This document shows positions 8,405-16,035 of a DNA stretch of 52,277 nucleotides, piece after piece. Position 1 is the stretch's first letter. Each line of letters opens with the position of its first letter. Source of the DNA: Alistipes sp. (GTDB taxonomy: Bacteria; Bacteroidota; Bacteroidia; Bacteroidales; Rikenellaceae); the NCBI GenBank assembly GCA_017481925.1, contig JAFUOK010000028.1, forward strand, positions 1 to 52,277, in the 5' to 3' direction. A program made the translations under genes and the position numbers. The notes beneath the pieces are model-generated. The model was not told where the DNA came from and did no database searches. It worked only from the letters and a program-made list of their open reading frames with translations.

Positions 8405-9285
8405 TATCTCTTCTTTTTTGCATTTGCGTTCTTGGGCATATTCTCCACCGAGTCGGGACGTCCACTGGGTAACTTACCCTTAACGCCCAGGTAGATGACA
8501 CTCAACGCCAGAATAATAAACGGCACACTGAGCAACTGACCCATATTGAAAAGCATATCCGCCTCGAAAGCCTCCTGATTAACCTTCACCAACTCTATGA
8601 AAGGTCGTGTAGCAAAGACTCCCAGCACACCCACGCCGAACATAATACCGGGCTTGCGGCGTGCAAAGTCAAACTTATAGTACATCACACACAGGATGGC
8701 AAAGGTGATAAAGTAACACAGCGCCTCATACAACTGCGCAGGATGCTGTGCGGGGATAGACTCAATAGGCATATTGGGATAGAGTCGCACAAACTGGAAA
8801 GCCCAAGGCACATCGGTAACCTTGCCCACAATCTCCGAGTTAATAAGGTTGCCGATACGCACCAAACCGCCACCGATGGTCACGGGGATCATAATACGAT
8901 CCAGCCACCACACATAGGGCATACGGTGCTTGCGGCACGTAATCCACATACCGAGCAACATACCGATAGCCGAGCCGTGGCTGGCCATACCGCCATTGCG
9001 GAACTCCGTGAGGATTGCCCACGGCTTGGTTATGTAGTAGTCGAACTCATAAAACAGACAATGACCCACACGGGCACCCAGCACGGCACCCAGCACGATC
9101 CAGACAAAACCCGTTTCGACCACCTGCTCGCCGAAGCCCTCGCGACGTATGTAGTTGGTAAAGAAGCGCTCGCCAATAAGGAACGTGAGCGCCCACATCA
9201 GTCCGTAGTAACGCAACTCAAAGCCTCCGATGGAGAACATCACCGGATCGGCATCCCAAACTATATAGAGTAAATCGTTCAGCAT
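8404..9285 (-). CDS. lgt: Phosphatidylglycerol-prolipoprotein diacylglyceryl transferase
   Basis: This 293-aa inner-membrane enzyme transfers diacylglycerol from phosphatidylglycerol to the lipobox cysteine of prolipoproteins, the first step of lipoprotein maturation. The family signature is clear: FELRYYGLMWALTFL near the N-terminus, MASHGSAIGMLLG (variant of the HGxxGG region), and GGGLVRIGNLINSEIVG containing the essential Arg-Ile-Gly-Asn. Seven membrane helices are expected and the hydrophobic profile agrees. It lies 12 nt after the histidine kinase and overlaps the SPOR gene at TAATG. Confidence 0.97.
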   Translation of the reverse strand: MLNDLLYIVWDADPVMFSIGGFELRYYGLMWALTFLIGERFFTNYIRREGFGEQVVETGFVWIVLGAVLGARVGHCLFYEFDYYITKPWAILTEFRNGGMASHGSAIGMLLGMWITCRKHRMPYVWWLDRIMIPVTIGGGLVRIGNLINSEIVGKVTDVPWAFQFVRLYPNMPIESIPAQHPAQLYEALCYFITFAILCVMYYKFDFARRKPGIMFGVGVLGVFATRPFIELVKVNQEAFEADMLFNMGQLLSVPFIILALSVIYLGVKGKLPSGRPDSVENMPKNANAKKKR

Positions 9286-9297
9286 TGCTATCTATGA

Positions 9298-10326
9298 CTA
9301 TTTCTTCTTCAACGGGAATGCGAATGTTGTACCCGAGCCCAGCTCGCTACGAACCGAGATGCGCTCGCCGTGAGCCTCAACGATATGCTTGACGATAGCC
9401 AAACCGAGACCCGTGCCACCCTGACCACGAGAGCGACCCTTATCTACACGGTAGAAACGCTCGAAGATACGGGGCATATCCTCCTTCGGGATACCGATAC
9501 CTGAATCCTCAACCTCAACCAGAACCTTATCGGCCATATCGCGGAAACGGATACGTGTCGAACCTCCATCCTTACCGTAGTGGATAGAGTTGGTAATGAG
9601 GTTCACCAGCACCTGCCCCACAAAATGTTTGTCGGCCGTCACACGGAACGGCGAGGGCAACGCATCGGCACCCTTTACCGAAAGTGTGATATTGCGCTTC
9701 GAAGCCTCGATCTCCAACTGCTCGGCGATCTCCTTCGTCAGAGCCACGATATCAAACTCCTCCATCTTCAGGCGGTTCATATCGTTCTCCAGTTTAGAGA
9801 TGGTATCCAGATCATTGACAATATTAATCAGACGGTCGATGCTCTTCTCGGCACGCTCCAGGTACTTGCGGTTGATAAGATCATCCTCCAAGCCACCATC
9901 CAACAGCGTAGAGATATAGCCCTGGATATTGAAGATCGGAGTCTTCAACTCATGAGCCACATTGCCCAGGTACTGCTTACGGAAGGTCTCATTCTGCTTC
10001 AGACGGGTAATCTCCTTATCGTTGTCGTCAGCCCAGGCGGTAAGCTCCTCCGAGATATTCTCCACGTGCTTATCCTTCATCTCATCCACGATTTCGGTGG
10101 TATGCACATCACGAGAGAGCACCATCGAGTAGATTGGCTTGAGCTTATAGGCAACATACTGCTTCATCATGAAGAGCGAGAACAGAGCCATCAGCGCAAA
10201 AACGCCAACCGCCACACACGCTACGATCCACCACTCGACGCCACACACGACAAGTGCTGCCACTACCAATATAGTTGCCACCAGGGCCATCAATAAAGAT
10301 GCATTCTCTTTTGTTTTTACCGTCAT
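9298..10326 (-). CDS. PhoR-like sensor histidine kinase
   Basis: This 342-aa protein begins with two adjacent membrane helices (about 11-28 and 33-53), leaving almost no periplasmic loop. A HisKA domain follows with His125 in GNVAHELKTPIFNIQGY, the PhoR-type phosphoacceptor box. The HATPase domain has the N box (LVNLITNSIHYG), G1 (VEDSGIGIPKED), F box (IFERFYRVDKGRSRG) and G2 (GGTGLGLAIVKHIVEAHG). All kinase residues look intact. With no sensor loop it probably senses within the membrane or through a partner. No response regulator gene is present in the window. In the operon it sits between an S24-like regulator and lgt. Confidence 0.93.
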   Translation of the reverse strand: MTVKTKENASLLMALVATILVVAALVVCGVEWWIVACVAVGVFALMALFSLFMMKQYVAYKLKPIYSMVLSRDVHTTEIVDEMKDKHVENISEELTAWADDNDKEITRLKQNETFRKQYLGNVAHELKTPIFNIQGYISTLLDGGLEDDLINRKYLERAEKSIDRLINIVNDLDTISKLENDMNRLKMEEFDIVALTKEIAEQLEIEASKRNITLSVKGADALPSPFRVTADKHFVGQVLVNLITNSIHYGKDGGSTRIRFRDMADKVLVEVEDSGIGIPKEDMPRIFERFYRVDKGRSRGQGGTGLGLAIVKHIVEAHGERISVRSELGSGTTFAFPLKKK

Positions 10327-10361
10327 AATAGTATGTTTACAGGTTCTCAGTTATGTTAATT

Positions 10362-10982
10362 CTAATAAAGTCTAAGGTTTCCCTTTACGCGATATATGGC
10401 CTCCACCTGCTGGCTGAAGACCTCGATCACATCGTAGTCCTTATTGGCGGGCTCCAAGCGTAAGCACTCATCCGCCACACGCACCCTACGCAAAAGTACA
10501 TAATTCGGACAAACAATAACGTATAATCCTCCCGAAATAATTGCCTCGGGGTCTATTTTTTTCAAAAATAGTATCGATCCGACCACTACCTCGCCCGCCA
10601 TAGCGTCGTCGCAACTGCGAATGGCTATATCGCAATCCACCACAGTAGGCACTACAAACACCGAGTCGGGTTCACCCTCGCGACGCTGAACAAGACAACT
10701 ACTCAAGTCGCCATCGTAGAAGGGCACCGAACGCACATCCTCCCGTCGGCCGAACATATCGCCCTCGCCCGAGAGCAGCCACCCCAGACTAATCTCGGGG
10801 AAGTGCTCCACGATGCGGCTACCCAGCGCACGCGAGATACCATTCTTGCCGGCCTTGATCTGGTAAAGATTCTCGGCTCGTGGCAGACCGATGTGCACAC
10901 CAAAACCGTTAATGGTCATCTGTGCCCACCGTATCACGCTCTCAAGACGTTCCCAGTCGCTGTTATTATTTGTCTTATTCAT
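10362..10982 (-). CDS. HTH regulator with degenerate S24 (LexA/CI-type) peptidase domain
   Basis: This 206-aa protein has an N-terminal Xre-like helix-turn-helix (GLPRAENLYQIKAGKNGIS, then LGWLLSGEGDMF) and a C-terminal S24 fold like that of CI/LexA repressors. The peptidase motif is altered: the Ser of GDSM is Ala127 (DDAM), and the catalytic Lys of VKR is replaced by Arg165 (LLRRV). Self-cleavage is therefore not expected. It resembles the phage-repressor-like regulators common in Bacteroidota chromosomes; no phage genes are nearby. It heads the kinase-lgt-SPOR-GtrA operon. Its 5' end overlaps the -33 box of the divergent tRNA-Arg. Confidence 0.8.
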   Translation of the reverse strand: MNKTNNNSDWERLESVIRWAQMTINGFGVHIGLPRAENLYQIKAGKNGISRALGSRIVEHFPEISLGWLLSGEGDMFGRREDVRSVPFYDGDLSSCLVQRREGEPDSVFVVPTVVDCDIAIRSCDDAMAGEVVVGSILFLKKIDPEAIISGGLYVIVCPNYVLLRRVRVADECLRLEPANKDYDVIEVFSQQVEAIYRVKGNLRLY

Positions 10983-11000
10983 TTTTTTTTACAATCTTTG
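10969..11000 (+). promoter_or_regulatory. Promoter of tRNA-Arg
   Basis: TTTG (10969-10972), 20 nt and AATCTTTG (10993-11000, one mismatch to TAnnTTTG) place the start only a few bases before the tRNA. The -33 element lies inside the first codons of the divergent S24-like gene. Confidence 0.55.
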
Positions 11001-11007
11001 CAGTCGC

Positions 11008-11079
11008 GGCCTCGTAGTTCAATGGATAGAATATAAGATTCCGGTTCTTACGATGAAGGTTCGAATCCTTTCGAGGTCA
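11008..11079 (+). tRNA. tRNA-Arg (anticodon CCG)
   Basis: A full cloverleaf can be drawn. The acceptor is GGCCTCG/CGAGGTC with one G-U pair, the D-stem is GTTC/GAAT, and the anticodon stem is TAAGA/TCTTA with loop TTCCGGT, giving anticodon CCG for codon CGG. The T-arm is GAAGG-TTCGAAT-CCTTT. Discriminator A73 is at 11079. CCA is not encoded (CAC follows). Confidence 0.93.
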
Positions 11080-11088
11080 CACGTTGCA

Positions 11089-11113
11089 AGAGAGCATTAC
11101 GGCTCTCTTTTTT
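11089..11113 (+). terminator. Terminator of tRNA-Arg
   Basis: AGAGAGC (11089-11095), loop ATTACG and GCTCTCT (11102-11108) run into a T-run ending at 11113. This begins 10 nt after the tRNA. Confidence 0.87.
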
Positions 11114-11175
11114 GTTGAGTGAATGTAAGTCTTAACACGAATCATCGTCATCCACTTGCGGCATAGCCGCATATA

Positions 11176-11234
11176 CAAATCTGACCCACCCCTAAATCCC
11201 CGCCTCAGGCAGGGACTTTGGTCGCTTCGCTCCG
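11176..11234 (+). repeat. Internally deleted copy of the 130-bp intergenic repeat
   Basis: It begins with CAAATCTGACCCA as the full copy does, then jumps directly to CCCCTAAATCCCCGCCTC and continues to the common end GGTCGC near 11225. Relative to the full copy 10 nt further on, the 80 bp matching 11257-11336 are missing. At the one position where the two full copies differ it carries the base of the distant copy (TAAATC), not the adjacent one (TAATTC). Confidence 0.85.
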
Positions 11235-11243
11235 CACACACCC

Positions 11244-11373
11244 CAAATCTGACCCAACGCCGCCATTAAGGCGAGAGCAGAGAGTGCTCACACTCTATGC
11301 CGAGCCGTGGCGGTGAAAAGCCGCGTATGCGGATTACCCCTAATTCCCCGCCTCAGGCAGGGACTTTGGTCGC
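11244..11373 (+). repeat. Full 130-bp intergenic repeat, copy A
   Basis: This 130-bp unit recurs in reverse complement at 17882-18011 with a single mismatch. It contains four short inverted repeats: CGCC-ATTAA-GGCG (11261-11273), AGAGTG-CTCA-CACTCT (11281-11296), CCGC-GTAT-GCGG (11321-11332) and GCCT-C-AGGC (11350-11358). This suggests folded RNA or single-stranded DNA. No long open reading frame is conserved in it, and no transposase is near. It lies in the gap between tRNA-Arg and the nucleoside-hydrolase gene. Confidence 0.9.
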
Positions 11374-11684
11374 TCCGCTCCAATTTTGCGAAAGAGCATT
11401 ACGGCATTTTTTTACCCTGTGAACAAAAAACTCTCACTCCCACATTGCTCCCCTGCAAACAATCGCATGGCGCATCAAATTGCCACCTGTTTTAATTTTC
11501 AAAGATAACATTTTTATTTTTATTTACAATAAAAAAAGGCATAATAAATCCAAAAAACTCACTATCTGATAACAATTCTCTCTCCCTTAGAATAAAAACG
11601 CTCTTCACTCCTATCTCAACAGCCAATTCCGCTTCTACTTTTGGGTAATTTTTGCTACATTTGTGCATAACAATCTGGCAAAAT
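11374..11684 (+). other. Intergenic stretch before the nucleoside-hydrolase gene
   Basis: It starts with GCGAAAGAGCATTACGGC (11388-11405), a 16/18 match to the start of the tRNA-Arg terminator (11086-11103), followed by a T-run but without the second stem arm. This looks like a degenerate duplicate of that terminator on the far side of the repeats. The remainder is AT-rich. A -7-like TACATTTG (11656-11663) could serve the gene at 11685, though no TTG stands at the right -33 distance. I see no gene or RNA in the rest. Confidence 0.5.
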
Positions 11685-12662
11685 ATGAAAAACATCGTAT
11701 GTAAATTTTTCTTACTCGCTTTACTCGCACTACCCTACCTGGGTGCCGCCCAGCATCGCGTGATTTTCGACACCGACATAGACTCCGACGTGGATGACGT
11801 AGGCGCATTGGCTATGCTACTCAATATGCACAAGTGTAACGAGATAGACCTCGCCGCCATAATCGTCACAAGCGATGATCCCTATGCTCCGCTATGTGTC
11901 AGCGCAATCTGCAACTTCTACGGACAAAGCGACATCCCCATTGGTTTTCTAAAAGGGCAGGCCAAGCTCAAAAACCACTCCCGCTACACCCGTCAGATAA
12001 GTGAGCAATTTTCACCCTCAATCTATAACCACTCGCAAGCCGAGGATGGCACATCGCTCTACCGACGCATACTCGCAAAGAGCAAGAATAACTCCGTCAC
12101 AATCATCACCGTAGGACACCTCTCCTCGTTGATGCGATTGTTGCAATCAGCGCCCGACGGGCATAGTCCTTTGACGGGGCAACAACTTGCCGAGAAGAGG
12201 GTAAAACAGTGGTACTGTATGGGCGGGCAATACCCCTCGGGCAAGGAGGCAAACTTCTATCGTCCCGACCCGCTTTCGACCTATTTCACACTGCAAAATT
12301 GGCATAAGCCCGTCGTGTTCTGCGGCTGGGAGATTGGCAATAAAATCCTTACGGGTGGCAAGCGGGTAAAAGAGGCTCTTACGGAAAATCATCCTGTATA
12401 TCAGGCATATCTACACTACAACAATTTCGCCTCACGCCCCAGCTGGGATCAGTTGGCAGTATATCTTCTGAGCAATGATTCCGCCTCCTACATCGAACGT
12501 GTAAGCAACGGCTATTGTGAGGTAAACGAGGCAGGCGAAAACCGCTGGGTTGAGGGCAAGAAAAAGGGGCTTAAGCATAGTTACATCCGCCTCAAAAATG
12601 AGTCCGATGCCGAGAAATTGGCCGAAGAGATAGATGCTTTGATGATAGGCCACGGAAAATAA
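11685..12662 (+). CDS. Secreted nucleoside-hydrolase-like protein
   Basis: This 325-aa protein begins with a signal peptide (MKNIVCKFFLLALLALPYLGAAQ), hence start 11685 rather than the upstream ATG at 11652. The mature protein opens with VIFDTDIDSDVDDVGALAML, the calcium-binding Asp cluster of inosine-uridine nucleoside hydrolases, and later has TIITVGHLSSLMRLL, typical of the core fold. Such enzymes hydrolyse the N-glycosidic bond of ribonucleosides. The periplasmic form would salvage nucleosides from outside. Divergence after the first third leaves substrate and even activity open. It is a single gene with its own upstream region. Confidence 0.83.
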   Translation: MKNIVCKFFLLALLALPYLGAAQHRVIFDTDIDSDVDDVGALAMLLNMHKCNEIDLAAIIVTSDDPYAPLCVSAICNFYGQSDIPIGFLKGQAKLKNHSRYTRQISEQFSPSIYNHSQAEDGTSLYRRILAKSKNNSVTIITVGHLSSLMRLLQSAPDGHSPLTGQQLAEKRVKQWYCMGGQYPSGKEANFYRPDPLSTYFTLQNWHKPVVFCGWEIGNKILTGGKRVKEALTENHPVYQAYLHYNNFASRPSWDQLAVYLLSNDSASYIERVSNGYCEVNEAGENRWVEGKKKGLKHSYIRLKNESDAEKLAEEIDALMIGHGK

Positions 12663-12698
12663 TCTGCCCGCATTGCGCGCAAATTTCATTTTATGTCG

Positions 12699-12706
12699 TA
12701 TATTTG
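12699..12706 (+). promoter_or_regulatory. Possible -7 box for ruvB
   Basis: TATATTTG matches TAnnTTTG 17 nt before the ATG at 12724. No TTG stands at exactly 19-21 nt upstream; the nearest (12673-12675) is 23 nt away. Confidence 0.45.
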
Positions 12707-12723
12707 TATGACAATAGATTTAT

Positions 12724-13737
12724 ATGGCTATAGAGAGAAATATGAGAAATATCGAGAGTGATCTCGAATATGAAAACCGCATACGCCCGCAGGAGTTAAG
12801 CACCTTTGCGGGTCAGGATAAGATTGTCGATAATCTGAAAATCTTCATCAAGGCGGCACTTATGCGTGGCGACTCACTCGACCACGTACTTCTGCACGGC
12901 CCTCCTGGCTTGGGCAAGACCACACTTGCAAATATCATCGCTCACGAGATGGGCGCACAGTTAAAGGTCACCTCGGGTCCCGTATTGGACAAGCCGGGCG
13001 ACCTGGCAGGTCTGCTGACAAACCTCGATGCAGGCGACGTGCTCTTCATTGATGAGATTCACCGCCTCAGCCCAATCGTCGAGGAGTACCTCTACTCGGC
13101 TATGGAGGACTACAAGATCGATATCGTGCTGGACAAGGGTCCCTCGGCTCGCTCCATACAGATCGAACTTGCCCCCTTCACGCTGGTGGGTGCTACAACA
13201 CGTAGCGGTCTATTGACTTCACCCCTGCGTGCCCGCTTTGGTATCAACTGCCACCTGGAGTATTACGACACTTCTGTCTTGGCCGGCATCGTGAAGCGTT
13301 CGGCTCGCATTATTGACATCTCGATTGACGACGATGCCGCTCACGAAGTGGCACTCCGCTCACGCGGTACGCCACGTATTGCAAATGCTCTGCTGCGTCG
13401 TGTAAGAGACTTTGCAATGGTCAAGGGCGAGGGACATATCGACCTCGAAATCACTCGCATAGCCTTGCAGGCGCTCAACATCGACTCACGAGGTCTCGAT
13501 CAGATGGATAACAAGATTCTGAGCACCATCATCGAGAAGTTCAAAGGTGGCCCCGTAGGACTGAACACCATCGCTACGGCCGTAGGCGAGGAGTCGGGAA
13601 CGATTGAGGATGTCTACGAGCCATTCCTTATCAAGGAGGGCTTTATCAAACGCACTCCGCGTGGTCGCGAGGCTACCGAATTGGCGTATCGTCACCTGGG
13701 ATTTACTCCCACGCCAGACGAAGGTATGTTATTTTAG
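12724..13737 (+). CDS. ruvB: Holliday junction branch migration ATPase RuvB
   Basis: This 337-aa protein is a typical RuvB in length and layout. It has Walker A GPPGLGKT (59-66), Walker B with DEIH (110-113), sensor [18 protein letters not shown], the arginine-finger region, and a C-terminal winged helix ending in [16 protein letters not shown]. As hexameric rings on RuvA-bound Holliday junctions it drives branch migration in recombination and repair. The ATG at 12724 follows the -7 box closely; an internal Met at residue 7 is an alternative start. The downstream gene starts 23 nt later and is probably cotranscribed. ruvA and ruvC are not in the window. Confidence 0.97.
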   Translation: MAIERNMRNIESDLEYENRIRPQELSTFAGQDKIVDNLKIFIKAALMRGDSLDHVLLHGPPGLGKTTLANIIAHEMGAQLKVTSGPVLDKPGDLAGLLTNLDAGDVLFIDEIHRLSPIVEEYLYSAMEDYKIDIVLDKGPSARSIQIELAPFTLVGATTRSGLLTSPLRARFGINCHLEYYDTSVLAGIVKRSARIIDISIDDDAAHEVALRSRGTPRIANALLRRVRDFAMVKGEGHIDLEITRIALQALNIDSRGLDQMDNKILSTIIEKFKGGPVGLNTIATAVGEESGTIEDVYEPFLIKEGFIKRTPRGREATELAYRHLGFTPTPDEGMLF

Positions 13738-13760
13738 AAAACAACTTAAAAACGAAAAAT

Positions 13761-14885
13761 ATGAAGAAGATTTCTACACTGCTTTGCGCGTTGTGTTTTG
13801 CGTGCGTTGCTATGGCTCAAGGCCCGAAAGGTGAGCCGCAGATCCCTGTTTATCCCACTCTGCAAGATGAGGGGTCTTTCAGTATGATCATGGTTCCCGA
13901 CCCACAGAGTTACACAAAGTTTGCAGCCAACCAGCCACTGTTTGATTTACAAACGGCTTGGATTGCACAGAATATCGATCGCCTCAACATCAAGGCCGCT
14001 CTGTTTACGGGCGATATGGTTGAGCAGACCGGCAAGCAGATATATGCCCCAATGCCCAACGACTACAACGGCGACCAGACTGGCCGTCAGCAGTGGGAAG
14101 CTGTATCACGTGCGCTCTCTCGTCTGGATCACCGTGTACCCTACGTTGTAGCACAGGGCAACCACGACATCGGTGAGATTACCGCTACCGACCGCCACAC
14201 GATTATGCACGAATACATCACTCCCGAGCGTAGCATCTGCTTCGAGAAGACTTTGGTATCAACTTGCGCCAACTGGCAGGGTGTGCACACGATGGAGAAC
14301 TCGGCTTACGAGTTCCACGACAAAGCGTGGGGTGATCTGCTCGTTATCACAATGGAGTTTGCACCTCGTGACGAGGCTATCGCTTGGGCAAAGACTTTGA
14401 CCGAGGAGGAGAAGTACAAGAACCACAAGGTTATCATTCTCGTTCACTCTTGGCTCGACACTGCCGGCAACCGCATCAAGAATGAGGGTTACACCCTGCG
14501 CCCCTGCAACTGGGCAGAGGCCGTATGGGAAAAATTGGTTTACCCCTCGAAGAATATCGTTATGGTATTGTGTGGCCACACGGGTGCCACTCCGAAGATT
14601 GAGGGCGATGTAGCATCGACAAACTTCAAGCCTACATCATCTTACCGTGTAGATAAGGCTGCCGATGGTCGTGACATCCCGCAGATGATGTTCAACTCAC
14701 AGCAGGGTGATGGCGACTGGAACGGCAATGGTGGCGACTGCTGGTTGCGTATCCTGGAGTTCAAGCCCGACGGCAAGACCATCAGCGTTCGTACATTCTC
14801 GCCGATGTTTGCCATCTCTCGCCTTACACAGCACCTGGCTTGGCGTACGGCAGAGTACGATCAGTTCGATATAGTGATTAAGTAA
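13761..14885 (+). CDS. Secreted calcineurin-like metallophosphoesterase
   Basis: This 374-aa protein has a signal peptide (MKKISTLLCALCFACVAMAQ). Metal-binding motifs appear in the expected order: VPDPQ (Asp of block I, with the usual DxH altered to DPQ), FTGDMVEQ (GD block), VAQGNHDIGE (GNHD), LVHSW (block IV His) and LCGHTG (GHT block). Members hydrolyse phosphomono- or diesters using two metal ions. The changed first block makes the exact activity uncertain. It has no promoter of its own in the 23-nt gap after ruvB and ends at a strong bidirectional terminator. Confidence 0.85.
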   Translation: MKKISTLLCALCFACVAMAQGPKGEPQIPVYPTLQDEGSFSMIMVPDPQSYTKFAANQPLFDLQTAWIAQNIDRLNIKAALFTGDMVEQTGKQIYAPMPNDYNGDQTGRQQWEAVSRALSRLDHRVPYVVAQGNHDIGEITATDRHTIMHEYITPERSICFEKTLVSTCANWQGVHTMENSAYEFHDKAWGDLLVITMEFAPRDEAIAWAKTLTEEEKYKNHKVIILVHSWLDTAGNRIKNEGYTLRPCNWAEAVWEKLVYPSKNIVMVLCGHTGATPKIEGDVASTNFKPTSSYRVDKAADGRDIPQMMFNSQQGDGDWNGNGGDCWLRILEFKPDGKTISVRTFSPMFAISRLTQHLAWRTAEYDQFDIVIK

Positions 14886-14903
14886 TCACTTGACCAACAA
14901 GAG

Positions 14904-14931
14904 AAAAGCCATCCTTTCGAGGATGGCTTTT
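14904..14931. terminator. Bidirectional terminator with TTCG tetraloop
   Basis: AAAAGCCATCCT (14904-14915), loop TTCG and AGGATGGCTTTT (14920-14931) form a perfect 12-bp stem with A- and T-runs on both sides. It serves the converging metallophosphoesterase and aroB genes. Confidence 0.93.
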
Positions 14932-14938
14932 TATTTTA

Positions 14939-15952
14939 TTAAAACATCTTCTTAAAATCTGCGACGGGCATTTTCTCAACCGTACAAGACCCAATGTTTT
15001 TGGGTAGGACAATATAAATATCATCACCCTCGGCCTTCTTATCCTTCTTCACAGCTTTCAGCAATTGTGACATCGCTACGGGAGGCTCCAACACAAAGCC
15101 CGCCCTCGCAAGCAAAGCGGTTATCCTATCGCACGCATCCTTTGCGAGCACCCCTTTGCGGCAAGCAGCCTCGGCTATCAGATGCAGACCACACGCCACA
15201 GCCTCGCCGTGGTTAAACTTCGATGAGCACTTTTCGATCGCGTGCGCCAGCGTGTGACCCAAATTTAACAATCGCCTGTCACCCGACTCGCGCTCATCGC
15301 GCTCTACAATCGAAGCCTTGACACTTATAGCACGATAGACCAACTCCTGCAACAGCTCAGCATCACTCTGCAAGGTCGCGAAATCGGCCTTTTCAAGCAT
15401 CGAGAAGAGCTCCTCGTCGGCAATAATGGCCGACTTGATCATCTCGGCAAGTCCCGTGCGGAACTCCCTCTCGGAGAGGGTGCGCAGCAGTGATACATCA
15501 CATATCACAAAACGCGGCTGGGTAAATGTGCCGACCATATTCTTATACCCCTCGACATTCACGCCATTCTTGCCACCAACGCTGGCATCGACCTGACCGA
15601 GCAACGACGTAGAGACAAAACCGAACTCCAGGCCTCGCATAAAGGTCGAGGCAGCAAAGCCCGCTACATCGGTCACGATACCGCCACCAATGGCAAGGAT
15701 AAAGGTCGAACGATCGACACCCAACTCAATGAATCGGCGATAGATAGCATCAAGCGTATGCAATGTCTTGCTCGTCTCCCCCAAGCCTATGAGCACGTGG
15801 TCAAACTCCCCCACAAGCGTATGATAATGGCGGTCGATATTGGTATCCGACACCACCACTACACGACGTGCAGGCAGCAGGCGTGGCAACCACTCGGCCA
15901 CACTACCTACGACGACCTGACTACGATCCTTAATATTTATAGTGTAATTCAT
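14939..15952 (-). CDS. aroB: 3-dehydroquinate synthase
   Basis: This 337-aa protein is AroB, the second shikimate-pathway enzyme, converting DAHP to 3-dehydroquinate with NAD and a divalent metal. Visible motifs are the NAD-binding GGGIVTDVAGFAAST, FVSTSLLGQVDASVGGKNGVN (shared here in two parts: FVSTSLLGQVDA and SVGGKNGVN), and metal ligands in LNLGHTLAHAIE and NHGEAVACG, with an upstream Glu. The start is set at 15952 (MNYTINIKDRS) because upstream codons to 15991 are not conserved-looking and would overlap the promoter. It diverges from typA. Confidence 0.96.
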   Translation of the reverse strand: MNYTINIKDRSQVVVGSVAEWLPRLLPARRVVVVSDTNIDRHYHTLVGEFDHVLIGLGETSKTLHTLDAIYRRFIELGVDRSTFILAIGGGIVTDVAGFAASTFMRGLEFGFVSTSLLGQVDASVGGKNGVNVEGYKNMVGTFTQPRFVICDVSLLRTLSEREFRTGLAEMIKSAIIADEELFSMLEKADFATLQSDAELLQELVYRAISVKASIVERDERESGDRRLLNLGHTLAHAIEKCSSKFNHGEAVACGLHLIAEAACRKGVLAKDACDRITALLARAGFVLEPPVAMSQLLKAVKKDKKAEGDDIYIVLPKNIGSCTVEKMPVADFKKMF

Positions 15953-15977
15953 ACCCACTAATGCTTGAATAGTGGAA

Positions 15978-16015
15978 CAAAAGTAACACATTTTGCCGAA
16001 GATTTATTAACTTTG
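15978..16015. promoter_or_regulatory. Divergent -7 boxes for aroB and typA
   Basis: On the minus strand TACTTTTG (15978-15985) stands 26 nt before the aroB ATG. On the plus strand TAACTTTG (16008-16015) stands 20 nt before the typA ATG. Neither has a TTG at the ideal distance, so only the -7 elements are supported. Confidence 0.5.
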
Positions 16016-16035
16016 CACGATTAATTTCAATTACT

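Noticed and set aside
7637..8494. 285-aa plus-strand frame opposite the SPOR/lgt genes
   Set aside because: The minus strand encodes recognised domains in a coupled operon; the plus frame has no features.
11307..11495. Short reading frame (62 aa) running through repeat copy A, and similar ones in copy B
   Set aside because: The repeat has stop codons in different frames in each context, and the near-perfect identity extends through hairpins rather than codons; it is better seen as noncoding.
10362..11500. Prophage or integrated element next to tRNA-Arg, suggested by a CI/LexA-like gene
   Set aside because: No integrase, structural or replication phage genes are present, and the regulator is part of a chromosomal envelope operon.
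11492..11695. 67-aa minus-strand frame with a TATCTTTG-like box nearby
   Set aside because: It is AT-rich intergenic sequence without recognisable protein features; the box is on the wrong side to drive it.
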